This document shows positions 33,241-42,892 of a stretch of DNA of 64,000 bases, in pieces. The stretch spans positions 17,594,618 through 17,658,617 of the forward strand of contig JASKMD010000003.1 of assembly GCA_030144725.1 (NCBI GenBank). The letters run 5' to 3'. The position numbers and the translations under genes were made by a program. The DNA comes from Haematococcus lacustris (Eukaryota; Chlorophyta; Chlorophyceae; Chlamydomonadales; Haematococcaceae). The notes under the pieces were generated by a model that saw only the letters and a program-made list of their open reading frames with translations, was not told the DNA's origin and searched no databases. Position 1 is the first letter of the stretch, and every line of letters begins with the position of its first letter.

Positions 33241-35937
33241 CTAGCGGTAGTCAGGTATAGACAGAGGGTTGAGCAGGCCACCTGGCTTGAGTGTGGACGC
33301 CTTGTCACGCTGACAGGCATCACACGTGGACACATAGTACCTGACGTCAGCACGCATTGTGTTCCACCAAAACACACGTGACACACGTTCCAGGGTTTTG
33401 TTGATGCCCACATGACCTGAATAGACTGCATCATGCATCTCGTGTAAGATGTGATTGCGCAGCTCAGAATCATTGGGGACCACTACCTTATCCTTACCAG
33501 TGAGCCGCCATAGGCCATGTGTGTCCTGGTACATGCTGGACAGGTCAGCTTCAGCAGCAAACGCAGGGTCAAGCCGGCATCCCTGGATGAGTTGATCAGA
33601 CAAACCCAAAGGATGGGCAGGAGCCGCAGGATATTGCACCGAAGTGTCAGATGTAGAGGTGACCAAGGGGACAAAATCCCGAATATGGCTTTTATCACTA
33701 GTATTTGCAGTAGCTTCTGGAGTTAAGGAGGATTTCGCAGTGACTGCAGCAGGGGCATTGGCCTCAAGGGCACGAGCCACACTAGCTCCCTCCCCCCCAC
33801 AGGAAAGTTTGTACTGCCTTCTGGTGGTCACAGCACACACAGTGGCACCTTCCTGGGGGCCAGTAGACAACCGGGATAAAGGATCTGCTGAGTTGACAGG
33901 GCCAGGAATATACTCCAGCTTAAAGTCAAACCTAGACAGCAGCTCCATCCACCTAGCCTGACGCCTAGACAAAGTCTTTTGTGTAGGCAGTGAAATCAAA
34001 GGCTTATAATCGGTGAACAGAGTGAATGGCATACGCTCAAGGTAGCAACGCCATTCTTTGCAGGCTGAGACAAGAGCTAACATCTCTTGCTCACCTGTGG
34101 TGTAATTGACCTTAGCAGAGGACAACTTCTTGCTGAGATAAGCAAGGGGGTACCCATCCTGCATCAGGACTGCGCCTACTCCTTGGAGTGAGGCGTCACA
34201 GTACACCTGGAAGGGTTGGGTATGATCTGGCAGGCGCAGCATGGGCACGTTAGCCACAGCAGACTTAAGCTCATGGAAGGCAAGACGTTCACGGTCAGGC
34301 CAGGAGTGCCATGGGAATGTGGCACTGAGCTTCCCACACAGATCAGTCAAGGGTGCTGAGATGGCACTGAAGCCTTGCACAAACTTGCGAACAAAGTTGG
34401 CAGCACCCAGGAATGACTGCAGCTGGGTCAGGGAGGAAGGGAGAGGCCAATCAGCGATGGCTTTCACCTTATCAGGATCCACTAAGATAGCACCAGTTGT
34501 GATCACATGGCCAAGGAATTTCAGGGTGAGCTGCATAAACTCACATTTGGACATCTTGGAAAACAACTTGTTAGCACGCAGCAGGTCAAACACAAGGCGT
34601 AGATGTTGCATGTGATCAGGTAAAGACTTAGACATGACCAGTATGTCATCTAGATAGACTAGTGCACACTTCCCCAGAACAGGTGCAAAAGCATCGTTCA
34701 TGACACGCTGGAAAGTGGCAGGTGCATTGGTCAGGCCAAAGGACAATACCTTGAATTGGAAATGACCCTCAGGAGTCCTGAAGGCAGTCTTAGGGACGTC
34801 CTCAGGGGTGATCCTGATCTGGTGGTAACCAGCTTGTAGGTCAAGGGAGGAGAAGACAGAACACCCTGATAACCTGTCAAACAGATCATCAATCCTGGGC
34901 AAGGGGTACTGGTCACGTAGTGTAAGCTTGTTGAGCTGACGGTAGTCAATGCACATACGAAGCTCACCAGACTTCTTTTGCACAAACAGGATGGGGGCAG
35001 CATAGGGAGAGGAGCTGGGCTCAATCATACCTTTGGCCAGGTAGTCCTTGATGTGCTTCTTGAGGTCCTCCTGCTCAGGTTTACTGAGACGGTACATGGG
35101 TGTCACAGGTGGACGAGAGTCAAGGACTAGGGGTATGGTATGACCCACAGGACGTTCAGGGGGGGTACTAGTGATTGGTTCAAAAACATCACTGTACTCA
35201 TTGAGGAGAGCTTGGAGCTCAGCTTTAATAGCTTCAGGTATGTGAGGATTGTCAGTGTCACTGGGGTTACCAGGACTGGCAGAGGCAGAGCCATCAGCCA
35301 TGACCATAGCCACCACAGCACGGCCTCCATTACGGAGCCACCTGGACGCCTGGGTTGCCGAGATTAACTCAGGCTTGGCTTTGAGAGCATTGATTAGGAA
35401 GGCAGGGGTTGGTCTTACAGAAGAACAGAACCCAGCACCCTTTGGAACTGCCACAGCAGGACATGGCAGTGTTACAGCAGTCTTGCAACCAGCAGCCAAA
35501 GAAAGAGTTTTACTCTCATAAGAAAGGGTGGCCTTGTTGGCAAAAAGCCACTCATCACCCAGAAGCACGTCATAACCTTGCACAAAGCTAGGCATGACAG
35601 TCAGCCTGCTTGTAGGACAGTGACCAGGCAGACATAAGTCCACAGTGGCAAATTGCTTGCAGGACAGAGTGGTGTTGTCAGCCAGGGACCACTGCTGTGC
35701 TTTGGGGAGAGACTCCAGTGGCAGTGCATGCTTCAGAGCAAAGGCAGTGCTAACAAAGGAGTGTGTGGCACCAGTGTCACATAAGAAACGTGCCTTGTGC
35801 CCATTGACAGTGCCAGCAAACAGGAAATGCAGTGATCCCTCCTCTTGAGCAGTACCACAAAGTACAGTCTTAAGTTCATCAGCAACAGGACATGTGGGTA
35901 CCACAGTACAGGTCTGGCTACCTGACAGGGCAAAACC
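33241..35937 (-). CDS. Gypsy1 pol: protease, RT, RNase H, H2C2 finger
   Basis: It is in the same frame as gag, just after gag's TAG. It contains protease LCDTGATHSFVS, RT with LDLQAGYHQIRI and the catalytic YLDDILV, RNase H starting YCDASLQGVGAVL, and the HHCC zinc-binding segment (HMHDAVYSGH-like, then CDACQRDK) before the integrase. It ends at TAG 33241-33243, where related proteins have Trp (YRWESVSMDFI), so that stop is a simple G-to-A nonsense mutation. The first Met is at 35904, but the residues GFALSG right after the gag stop are also likely translated by readthrough. Confidence 0.92.
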   Translation of the reverse strand, partial: GFALSGSQTCTVVPTCPVADELKTVLCGTAQEEGSLHFLFAGTVNGHKARFLCDTGATHSFVSTAFALKHALPLESLPKAQQWSLADNTTLSCKQFATVDLCLPGHCPTSRLTVMPSFVQGYDVLLGDEWLFANKATLSYESKTLSLAAGCKTAVTLPCPAVAVPKGAGFCSSVRPTPAFLINALKAKPELISATQASRWLRNGGRAVVAMVMADGSASASPGNPSDTDNPHIPEAIKAELQALLNEYSDVFEPITSTPPERPVGHTIPLVLDSRPPVTPMYRLSKPEQEDLKKHIKDYLAKGMIEPSSSPYAAPILFVQKKSGELRMCIDYRQLNKLTLRDQYPLPRIDDLFDRLSGCSVFSSLDLQAGYHQIRITPEDVPKTAFRTPEGHFQFKVLSFGLTNAPATFQRVMNDAFAPVLGKCALVYLDDILVMSKSLPDHMQHLRLVFDLLRANKLFSKMSKCEFMQLTLKFLGHVITTGAILVDPDKVKAIADWPLPSSLTQLQSFLGAANFVRKFVQGFSAISAPLTDLCGKLSATFPWHSWPDRERLAFHELKSAVANVPMLRLPDHTQPFQVYCDASLQGVGAVLMQDGYPLAYLSKKLSSAKVNYTTGEQEMLALVSACKEWRCYLERMPFTLFTDYKPLISLPTQKTLSRRQARWMELLSRFDFKLEYIPGPVNSADPLSRLSTGPQEGATVCAVTTRRQYKLSCGGEGASVARALEANAPAAVTAKSSLTPEATANTSDKSHIRDFVPLVTSTSDTSVQYPAAPAHPLGLSDQLIQGCRLDPAFAAEADLSSMYQDTHGLWRLTGKDKVVVPNDSELRNHILHEMHDAVYSGHVGINKTLERVSRVFWWNTMRADVRYYVSTCDACQRDKASTLKPGGLLNPLSIPDYR

Positions 35938-35940
35938 CTA
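35938..35940 (-). promoter_or_regulatory. Candidate gag-pol stop-codon readthrough site (Gypsy1)
   Basis: The context is CCC CCC TAG GGT TTT GCC. Gag and pol are in one frame, separated by this stop only. A G directly after the stop matches the murine leukaemia virus type of readthrough. Gypsy2 has the same arrangement with TGA. Confidence 0.5.
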
Positions 35941-38037
35941 GGGGGGACCAGGAGCACGGCCACCACCACGACCACTTCCACCACGGCCAGGACGGCCACC
36001 GCGGCCACCAGGGCCATTGCGGGGTTGGCTGGAGCCAGGGGCTGAGCCACCATGGGCAGCAGGAGGCTGGGGACGAGGGCGCTTGTTGCCAGAGGCAGAC
36101 TTCAGCTTCTCGTTGGCTGCCTGCAAGGCCTGGTACATACCGGTGTTGCCATTTTTGCGCATCGCCTCCTCCTGGGACAGGTGGGCGTCAGTGCACGCTG
36201 TGGACCGGTGACCGGTGACGCCACAGTGGTAGCACCAGACGACTGGCACCGGCGGTGAAGCCGCAGCAGCGTGTGAACGAGAAGTTCCAGCGCCACCAGC
36301 GCCGCCGGCGCGGCCAGGACGGCCGGGAGTGAAAGGGGTGACCGAAGCCCGGACAGCAGAGATCTGCGGTCGAACAGCAGCAGCATGACTACCACCACCA
36401 CGCTTGTTAGGAGCAGCATTGGCACCAGCAGCAGCAATGCTAGCCTTGTGGTTGTCAATAGCAGCAGCAACAGCATCCTCAAGGGTGGGGTCAGGCAAGG
36501 ACCTGAGGTCTTTAGCCACAGCACCACGCAGTTGGGGTGTGAGCCCCCTCTGAAAGGTGGCCACAGTCAGTGCTCTGTTCATGCACCCTGTACCACACAG
36601 AGTGATGGTATTGCGGAAGTCAGTAATGTACTCCTGCAGGGTGACACCTGAGGTCATGCGGAGCAGCTCAAGGTTCATCAGTTTGTCATGAGCATGGTCA
36701 AGGTCAGTTGTCAAGTCCTCCCCTACCATCTCAACAAACTGCTTGCACAGATAGTGCCAGGTGGGGTACCCACTGTATGTCAGGGCATAAGAATCCCTGA
36801 TGGACTTGAACCATATCTCCCTAGCCTTGCCTAACAAGAAAGATGGCAGAGCAACGGCAGGATCAAGGTTGTTGGTAGCACAATGCACCTCCAAGTCCTC
36901 AAGAAATGTGACAGCACGTTTTCCCTGAGCAAGGCTGTTATCAGTCCAACGCTCAATAGGGGGCAAGCCCCTGTGGGAGTGCAACACAGTGTCAGGTACC
37001 AGAGGCACATCAGCATGTGGAAGTGGGGCAGCACCACCAACTAAACCAGCATACTTCTGACGGATTGCAGCAATGGATGCTGATGGCTTGGAGACAGGCC
37101 TGCCAGGGCTCTGTCCTACGGGAGCCCTGCCAGAGGCAGGAGCACCCTGGGCCACTGTGGCTGGTGCAGCAGTGAATGCAACACGTGCAGCAGATGCAGC
37201 AGCAACAGTAGTGCGAGCATCATTGTGCATGACAGGCTGGGCAGCAGAACTACCATTGCCTGCATGACCTGCAGCAGGGGTATGGGGGCCTGTAGACCCA
37301 CCTGCAGGCTGGGGACCAGCCTCCTGCAAACCAGCAAACTGGGGTACAGCAGCATCAGCAGAAGCATGACGAGCATTTAAGCGACCCGTGCCAAACAGGC
37401 TAGCTACAGTATTGCGGTATTGCATGGCAGGTGGCCTAGAAGGCTGAGGCGACAAGGCAGGAGCTGCGAGGCCGGGAATACCAGCACGACTCACCCCAGC
37501 ACCGACAGCGCCGTGACTGGCCTCGAGGGCGGTGAGCTGAGCCCGTACTGCAGTCAGGGTGTCCTCGCGTGCCCGGAGGGCGGACTGAAGCTGGTCGATG
37601 GTGACGTCGCGTTCGTCGGGCTCCTCCTCGTCGACCTCCCCCTCCTCCTGGTCCTCCTCTTCGTCAACAGGAGGAGCAGCTGCATTGCGGTCAATCATCC
37701 GCTGGAGCGAGGCCTCAAGCATAGCCTCATGTTCAGTGACCGAGCGACCGTGAAGGTACACAGGGTACTCAGTGTGGGCCTCAGGCCAAGACTGCTCCTC
37801 TAGGAAGTTTATCAGTTCGGTGGCCGCGGGCAAAGCCGGGTCAACATTTGCAGGGAGCCGAGCTATGGCTGCGTCGCGAGAACTGACAAGCCTGGCAGCA
37901 TCCGCTGCTTCCCGGGCAGCAACTGCCTCGGGGGTAGGTGAAGCCGTAGGCCCACGCATGGCTGGCCTCAACCTATGGCGCCTAGCGCGAGCTTCATCCT
38001 CTGCAGTAACCGTGTACTCAATCCTTGTTCGAACCAT
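35938..38037 (-). CDS. Gypsy1 gag
   Basis: A 699-codon frame begins MVRTRIEYTVTAEDEARARR. It has an acidic Glu/Asp-rich region (EEEDQEEGEVDEEE), a retrotransposon gag core (ATFQRGLTPQLRGAVAKDL), a CCHC knuckle CYHCGVTGHRSTAC and an RGG-like Gly/Arg-rich C-terminus (RGGRPGRGGSGRGGG). These imply a nucleocapsid protein with a strong RNA-binding tail. It ends at a single TAG (35938-35940), after which the same frame continues into pol. Confidence 0.9.
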   Translation of the reverse strand: MVRTRIEYTVTAEDEARARRHRLRPAMRGPTASPTPEAVAAREAADAARLVSSRDAAIARLPANVDPALPAATELINFLEEQSWPEAHTEYPVYLHGRSVTEHEAMLEASLQRMIDRNAAAPPVDEEEDQEEGEVDEEEPDERDVTIDQLQSALRAREDTLTAVRAQLTALEASHGAVGAGVSRAGIPGLAAPALSPQPSRPPAMQYRNTVASLFGTGRLNARHASADAAVPQFAGLQEAGPQPAGGSTGPHTPAAGHAGNGSSAAQPVMHNDARTTVAAASAARVAFTAAPATVAQGAPASGRAPVGQSPGRPVSKPSASIAAIRQKYAGLVGGAAPLPHADVPLVPDTVLHSHRGLPPIERWTDNSLAQGKRAVTFLEDLEVHCATNNLDPAVALPSFLLGKAREIWFKSIRDSYALTYSGYPTWHYLCKQFVEMVGEDLTTDLDHAHDKLMNLELLRMTSGVTLQEYITDFRNTITLCGTGCMNRALTVATFQRGLTPQLRGAVAKDLRSLPDPTLEDAVAAAIDNHKASIAAAGANAAPNKRGGGSHAAAVRPQISAVRASVTPFTPGRPGRAGGAGGAGTSRSHAAAASPPVPVVWCYHCGVTGHRSTACTDAHLSQEEAMRKNGNTGMYQALQAANEKLKSASGNKRPRPQPPAAHGGSAPGSSQPRNGPGGRGGRPGRGGSGRGGGRAPGPP

Positions 38038-38067
38038 TTTTGATATGGTCGAGGCAGAGCGTTAACT

Positions 38068-38087
38068 GGCTTATCGGTCGGAAACCA
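38068..38087 (-). other. Gypsy1 primer binding site
   Basis: Two bases after the LTR end, the minus strand reads TGGTTTCCGACCGATA. TGG pairs with a tRNA CCA end. Gypsy2 has TGGTTTCCG and then a CCGATA block at the same place, so both probably use the same tRNA. The tRNA identity is not determined. Confidence 0.65.
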
Positions 38088-38089
38088 CT

Positions 38090-38388
38090 TGTAACGTGCA
38101 GCCTCATAAAGGCGACGTTGGACCGTTTGAACCATATGTAACACTGAGCCGGCCGGAGGGCACTGAAGTGCGGGTACTGAAACCGTCGGCCACAAGGGGT
38201 CACTGTGAGAAGGCTAGGGCTTAGAACGGGGCCCCCTGGGATCGAACCAGTTGTCCTTGCAGCTTACGCTGCTAGGCTTTAACCTGCCAACTCACACTGA
38301 CGCGGTGTGACTGATATCCTGTAGCTGCCTCGGGTTAACCGCGACCGCCCAGACGATACTAAGGGACTACGCGGAGCGCGCCCTTACA
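38090..38388 (-). repeat. Gypsy1 5' LTR (299 bp)
   Basis: On the minus strand it begins TGTAAGGGCG and ends CACGTTACA, with short inverted ends TGTAA/TTACA. The right border coincides with the abrupt end of Gypsy2's RNase H homology, and the left border is two bases from the PBS. There is no second copy to confirm it. Confidence 0.7.
38225..38300 (-). other. tRNA-like segment inside the Gypsy1 LTR
   Basis: The minus strand has GGCAGGTTAA (D-arm-like), a hairpin GCAGC-GTAA-GCTGC, then a T-arm CTGG-TTCGATC-CCAG (38235-38251) containing a perfect box B. There is no pairing acceptor stem. The Gypsy2 LTR has the same order of parts at the same relative place. Confidence 0.6.
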
Positions 38389-39356
38389 TATATGAGAAGC
38401 GGGCCAGGAATTCCATCCATCTAGTCTGCCTGCGTGAGAGTATAGTTTGAGTTGGCAGAGAGATGAGCGGCTTGTGATCTGTGTACAGTGTGAATGGTAC
38501 CCCTTCTAGGTAGCATCGCCACTGTTGGCAAGCAGATACCAATGCCAGCAGTTCCTGTTCGCCCGTGGTGTAATTAATCTCAGCAGGGATTAACTTCCTG
38601 GAGTAATACGCCAATGGGTAGCCATCCTGCATCAGGACTGCACCGATGCCCTCAAGGGACGCATCTCAGTGCACCTGAAACGGCTTGCTGTGATCAGGAA
38701 GCTTGAGCATAGGCACATTAGAAATGGCCTGCTTTAGAGCATTGAACGCATCCAGCTCAGCCTGAGGCCATGCTTTCCAAGGGAAGGACTCCTTCTTGGG
38801 GCCAGTCAGGTTAGTGAGGGGTGCAGCAATAGTGCTAAAATTATGTACAAATTTACGTACATAGTTAGCAGCGCCCAGGAAAGACTGCAGGGTTTTGAGG
38901 CTAGTAGGTACTGGCCATTCAGAGATTGCAGTAACTTTACACGGGTCAACAGAGATGCCATGAGCACTAATAATATGGCCCAGGAACTTCAGTGTTCTTT
39001 GCATAAATTCACATTTAGATAGCTTAGCATAAAATTTATTTTTACGCAATAAGTCAAACACACGCCTGAGGTGGACTAGGTGCTCCTCACTGTCCTTGGA
39101 CATCACCAGGATGTCATCAAGGTACACGAGTGCACAGTCATTGATCACCTCAGCAAATGCTTCATTCATTACACGTTGGAACGTGGCAGGAGCATTTGTC
39201 AGGCCAAAACACAGTACCTTGAATTGGTAGTGCCCCATGGGAGTCCTGAACGCGGTCTTAGGGACGTCCTCAGCCGGGATGCGGATCTGGTGGTAACCAG
39301 CCTGCAGATCGAGGGAGGAGAACACAGTTTTTCCTGCTAGCTGATCAAACAGATCA
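38389..39356 (-). pseudogene. Gypsy2 RT/RNase H remnant
   Basis: This part is shifted in frame relative to upstream pol by the triplication at 39354-39408. It contains LDLQAGYHQIRI, catalytic YLDDILV and the RT connection region. A TGA at 38666 lies where the Cys or Tyr of FQVxCDASLEG belongs, followed by RNase H (MQDGYPLAYYSRK, TGEQELLAL, YTDHKPLI). Homology stops at LARFSY, where the Gypsy1 LTR begins. Confidence 0.9.
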
Positions 39357-39408
39357 TCAATGCGTGGTACTGATCATCAATGCGTGGTACAGATCATCAA
39401 TGCGTGGT
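39354..39408. repeat. 20-bp tandem triplication inside Gypsy2 RT
   Basis: GATCATCAATGCGTGGTA recurs three times at 20-bp spacing. It duplicates the LPRIDDL codons and adds 40 bp, which breaks the frame exactly there. Confidence 0.9.
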
Positions 39409-40676
39409 AAAGGATAGTGGTCCCTAATTGTAATTTTATGTAGCTGGCGGTAGTCAATACACGTGCGCAGCTCACCTGATTTCTTCTGGACAAACAGCAC
39501 AGGTGCAGCATAGGGTGACGAGCTGGGCTCTATCAAGCCTTTAGCTAGCAAGTCAGTGATCTGTTTACGCAGTTCATCTTGCTCAGGTTTGGACATCCTA
39601 TAGCTGGGCCTAGCTGGAGGCTTGCCATCAGGCTGCAAGGGGGTGGAGTGCCCTACTGCACGCTCTGGCGGGAGTCCTGTGATAGGTTGGAATACATCAG
39701 AGTATTCATCAAGCAAATCCTGCAGGTGCTGCCTCTGTATATGGGACACAGCGTCTACTGGTAAGGCAAGGTCTTCCAGAGACACCATAGCTACCATGGC
39801 TGAGCCACCCTTACGCAGCCATCTGGCTGCTTGCTTTGCTGTCACAAGAACCTTTGGATTGGCTTTGGACACAGCAGCAAGGACAGCAGCAGGTGGGCGG
39901 GGCAGTGAGTGGGTGGATCCAGGTGGCTTTGTGGCAGCACACTGGCCAGCAGCACTCTGGTCACCTGTGTGTGGGTGCAAGGTTTTATTACCTTGGGGAG
40001 TGCGCAGGGTAAGAGTCTTGTCGACGTAGTCGACCAAGGCTCCCTGCACAGTCAACCAGTCAGCACCCAGGAGCACGTCATAAGCATGAACCAGGTCAGG
40101 CATGACAGTCAACAGGCACATGCAGCAGAAGCTGTTGATGCGCAGCTGCACTTTGACATAATGCTCACATATCACAGGCTGGTTGTTGGCAACATTAAAC
40201 CTGAGTGACATGGGATAAGTAAATACTGGGATGTTATGCAGCTGAACAAAGCTAGCACTGATGAGTGATGCATCAGCACCACTATCAGCTAACATGTGAC
40301 AGGCATGGGTATCAATGGTGCCAGCAAACTGGAACCTCACCTTGTCGTCTTGACCAGAGACCCCCAAGATGACTTGAGACGGTGCACGGGGACAACACAG
40401 GGCAGTCTTACACGAGAGAATATGACCCACACAGGGGTCAGCAGCACTGAAACAGGACCCACAATTCTGAGCTGCTGACACAGCAGTCTGCTCAGGGAAC
40501 GCATGGCCATCAACAGTTGGATCAGGGAAAGGCTGGCTCATAGCATGCACAGCAACACCATCAACAACCATCAGCTGGGGCTCAGTCCCAGTCATATCAG
40601 TGGAACAGGTGCATAAGACAGGTTCATCAGCGTGTACCACAGCACAGGAGTGGCACTGTCCTGGCTGGGCAACCCC
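39357..40676 (-). CDS. Gypsy2 pol N-terminal part: protease and start of RT
   Basis: In the same frame as gag after one TGA. Residues after the stop (GVAQPG, then CAVVHADEP) recall those after the Gypsy1 stop (GFALSG, then CTVVPTC). The protease motif is [13 protein letters not shown]. The RT begins [15 protein letters not shown], with [20 protein letters not shown], and is cut at LPRIDDL by the triplication. Confidence 0.88.
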   Translation of the reverse strand, partial: GVAQPGQCHSCAVVHADEPVLCTCSTDMTGTEPQLMVVDGVAVHAMSQPFPDPTVDGHAFPEQTAVSAAQNCGSCFSAADPCVGHILSCKTALCCPRAPSQVILGVSGQDDKVRFQFAGTIDTHACHMLADSGADASLISASFVQLHNIPVFTYPMSLRFNVANNQPVICEHYVKVQLRINSFCCMCLLTVMPDLVHAYDVLLGADWLTVQGALVDYVDKTLTLRTPQGNKTLHPHTGDQSAAGQCAATKPPGSTHSLPRPPAAVLAAVSKANPKVLVTAKQAARWLRKGGSAMVAMVSLEDLALPVDAVSHIQRQHLQDLLDEYSDVFQPITGLPPERAVGHSTPLQPDGKPPARPSYRMSKPEQDELRKQITDLLAKGLIEPSSSPYAAPVLFVQKKSGELRTCIDYRQLHKITIRDHYPLPRIDDLYHALMISTTH

Positions 40677-40679
40677 TCA
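40677..40679 (-). promoter_or_regulatory. Candidate gag-pol stop-codon readthrough site (Gypsy2)
   Basis: The context is GGA AAG TGA GGG GTT GCC. Gag and pol share one frame. As in Gypsy1, the stop is followed by G and then codons for Gly-(Phe/Val)-Ala. Confidence 0.5.
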
Positions 40680-42260
40680 CTTTCCATTGGCAGCTGCAAT
40701 CCTGCCCTTCTTGGGCTCAGAGTCATTGTGCTCAGAGGGACGCTTCCCTGCAGCCTTTGCATCAGCAGGAGGACGAGGGTAGCCAGATAGCTTCCTGGCT
40801 TCCAGAGCTGGCATGTCCTTATAGGGACACAGAGGCTTAAGGTGCCTGGGATCATAGCAATGATGACAATACTGGCATGGCTTCATGTTGGACTGCTCAG
40901 CAGCCTCCTCAGCCTTCTGCTTCAGAATGACACGGTAGCCAGCAGCAGGACCAGCAGCCATGCCAGCCCTGAAGCCCCTGGAACGGGCTGGGACTTTGGC
41001 AGGTGGGTCGCTCTGGGTGCTCTTAGGAGGACGAGGGTTGTTTGCACGCTCCAGACCCTCAGTCAGCTGCTTAGCCTGCACAGCAGCAACATGCCGCTTG
41101 GTGCCGACTGCCTCAGCAAGGATCTCAGCAGCACGCTGAGCCTGCCTGGCAGAGTCGATAGCCTGAGCCAGAGTGAAGGCAGGAAAAGGAGCAGAATCCC
41201 TTAGGACTGCCTTTTTCAGCTCAGATGTCAGTCCCTTGATAAACAGGGAGACAAGCAAACTCTCATCCATGCACTGGACACCAGCAGTCAGCAGATTGTT
41301 CCTGAAAGCAGTGACATATTCATTCAGAAGGAGCTGGGACGACATGCGAATGCTGCCTTCAAGTAGCTGTTTCTGGGCATCAGTCTGATCGTCACGCAAG
41401 TCGTCTCCTGTATACTCAAGAAAGGACAGTCGCAGGTAAGGCCAGGTAGGTGCGGTGCGGGTTTGTGCGAAATGAGCAGCACGGATGGATGGCAACCAAG
41501 CATCACGCGCAGCCCCGGACAGGAATGCAGGAAAGACAGAGGCAATGTCCAGGTTGAAGCGCTGGCAATGTGCTTCTAAGTCGTCACAGAAGGCAGAGGC
41601 CCTGCGGCGAGACTTGGTGCAATTGTCTGTCCACTTATCAGGGCCAGGCACAAACTTAGCAGCTGGAGCCTGACTATTAACCTGGGGAAAGAGGTGGTGC
41701 AGAGCGCCGCCTCTCCCACCGATTGAGTTGAAGGTACCAGGAATACACGCAGGGCGTGTACCTGACCGACTTGGGGACGGAGTGCGCATACTAAACAGCC
41801 TGTCCTGAATGGAGGGAGGGGACCCTGGGAATAGACCCACCTTTTCAGCCAGCGCAGCCAGTGTGCGATCTGTCAGCTTTTGGCGAGATTCCATCTTGGC
41901 CAGCTTGGTTCTAGCCTCCTTCAGCTGGTCCTGCGTATCCAGCAGCGACTGGGCCAGCTGGTCTGCGGAGGACAGGTCAATCTCGCCCTCAGAGACGTCG
42001 TCAGCCTCTTCTTCCTCGTCCTGCTCCTCCTTCTCGTCTTCTTCATTGTCTGGAGGGACTGGGCCATCGCCCTGCCCATTCCGCGACGGAGTTACAGCAG
42101 GACCACCGTCGGGGAACAAAGCCGCCCTCAGGGACCTGGCAAACTCGGGATCAGATAGGGCCTGGGCTAATATGGCCTGGGAACCCGCAGGACCGCCGGC
42201 TGTGCCAGCGCCTGGTGTGTCGCCATTCGGCGTAGTGTCAGTCATGGTGCGGCCAGTCAC
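40677..42260 (-). CDS. Gypsy2 gag
   Basis: A 527-codon frame starts MTGRTMTDTTPNGD. An acidic segment (EEDEKEEQDEEEEADD) is followed by a coiled-coil-like run (LLDTQDQLKEARTKLAKME), a gag core (AAHFAQTRTAPTWPYLRL, LFIKGLTSELKKAVL) and a Cys/His cluster CQYCHHCYDPRHLKPLCPYK in place of a standard knuckle. It ends at a single TGA (40677-40679), then the same frame continues as pol. Confidence 0.88.
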   Translation of the reverse strand: MTGRTMTDTTPNGDTPGAGTAGGPAGSQAILAQALSDPEFARSLRAALFPDGGPAVTPSRNGQGDGPVPPDNEEDEKEEQDEEEEADDVSEGEIDLSSADQLAQSLLDTQDQLKEARTKLAKMESRQKLTDRTLAALAEKVGLFPGSPPSIQDRLFSMRTPSPSRSGTRPACIPGTFNSIGGRGGALHHLFPQVNSQAPAAKFVPGPDKWTDNCTKSRRRASAFCDDLEAHCQRFNLDIASVFPAFLSGAARDAWLPSIRAAHFAQTRTAPTWPYLRLSFLEYTGDDLRDDQTDAQKQLLEGSIRMSSQLLLNEYVTAFRNNLLTAGVQCMDESLLVSLFIKGLTSELKKAVLRDSAPFPAFTLAQAIDSARQAQRAAEILAEAVGTKRHVAAVQAKQLTEGLERANNPRPPKSTQSDPPAKVPARSRGFRAGMAAGPAAGYRVILKQKAEEAAEQSNMKPCQYCHHCYDPRHLKPLCPYKDMPALEARKLSGYPRPPADAKAAGKRPSEHNDSEPKKGRIAAANGK

Positions 42261-42266
42261 TGAGGT

Positions 42267-42284
42267 ATCGGAATACGGAAACCA
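42267..42284 (-). other. Gypsy2 primer binding site
   Basis: One base after the LTR end the minus strand reads TGGTTTCCGTATTCCGAT, starting with TGG as expected for a tRNA CCA end. Confidence 0.65.
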
Positions 42285-42285
42285 A

Positions 42286-42368
42286 TGTAGCGTTCAGAAA
42301 GAACGCGCCTTAAATCTTTTCAGTGTGTGAACGCCATGCAACGCTAGCCGCAGTTACAGGTGTCAGAC
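42286..42368 (-). repeat. Gypsy2 5' LTR, inner part
   Basis: It ends GAACGCTACA on the minus strand, the inverse of the outer end TGTAGCGTTC at 48447. Copia2 inserted at 42368, duplicating cagac. Confidence 0.75.
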
Positions 42369-42651
42369 TGTTGGAAGAGCACGGGCAGACGCGGACACCA
42401 GTTCAGGGTAGTTACATTGATCTGCCACAACTGCTAACGCGCAACCTTGCGTCAACCTTGCGCAACCTTGCGCCTACCTGTTGGAAGAGCACGGGCAGAC
42501 GCGGACACCAGTTCAGGGTGCCTACGACTGCCGGGTGTCTGCCCTAAATACGGCAGTCACACTCGCACTCATCGCGGCCGGGCCGCTGGCAGGCACACCC
42601 TACAATCCCGGTGCTTGATCTCAACTGCACCGGGAGGGTATGCAACTAACA
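42369..42651 (-). repeat. Copia2 3' LTR
   Basis: It is TGTTGGAAG...CTAACA on the plus strand. The first 41 bases are repeated inside the LTR from 42479. A minus-strand TGTAA lies at 42412-42416. Confidence 0.95.
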
Positions 42652-42892
42652 CTCCCACTCAGAGGTCTGGCTAGGTGAGAGCAACAACTTTGCGCTTCCA
42701 ACAACTGTTCAAGCAGGCAACTGGCGGTTAGCAGGCATGCAAGCCTGAGCCAAGCAACAACTGCGGGCAACTTCTCAGTTCATGGCAAAAGCACACCATG
42801 CTGAGACTAACACCCTTCCATGCTCCAGTCCCGATTAACATTTCAGGCTGGATATCACCGGCTGTTTCAGATCAGATAAGACCTGTGCCTGT

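Larger units (their letters stand above)
32326..38388 (-). mobile_element. Gypsy1: Ty3/gypsy chromovirus, 3' end missing
   Basis: The order on the minus strand is 5' LTR (38090-38388), PBS, gag, protease, RT, RNase H, integrase, and the start of a chromodomain. It was inserted in Gypsy2's RNase H at 38388/38389. The 3' end, with the rest of the chromodomain and the 3' LTR, is replaced by the tail of the Dualen-like element. No second LTR occurs in the window. Defects are one nonsense codon (W to TAG at 33241-33243) and the lost 3' end. Confidence 0.9.

Noticed and set aside
33241..33243. TAG before the Gypsy1 integrase as a second recoding site
   Set aside because: Related proteins have Trp there (YRWESVSMDF), so TGG to TAG is a simple nonsense mutation. 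The same applies to TAG 44285 in Copia2.
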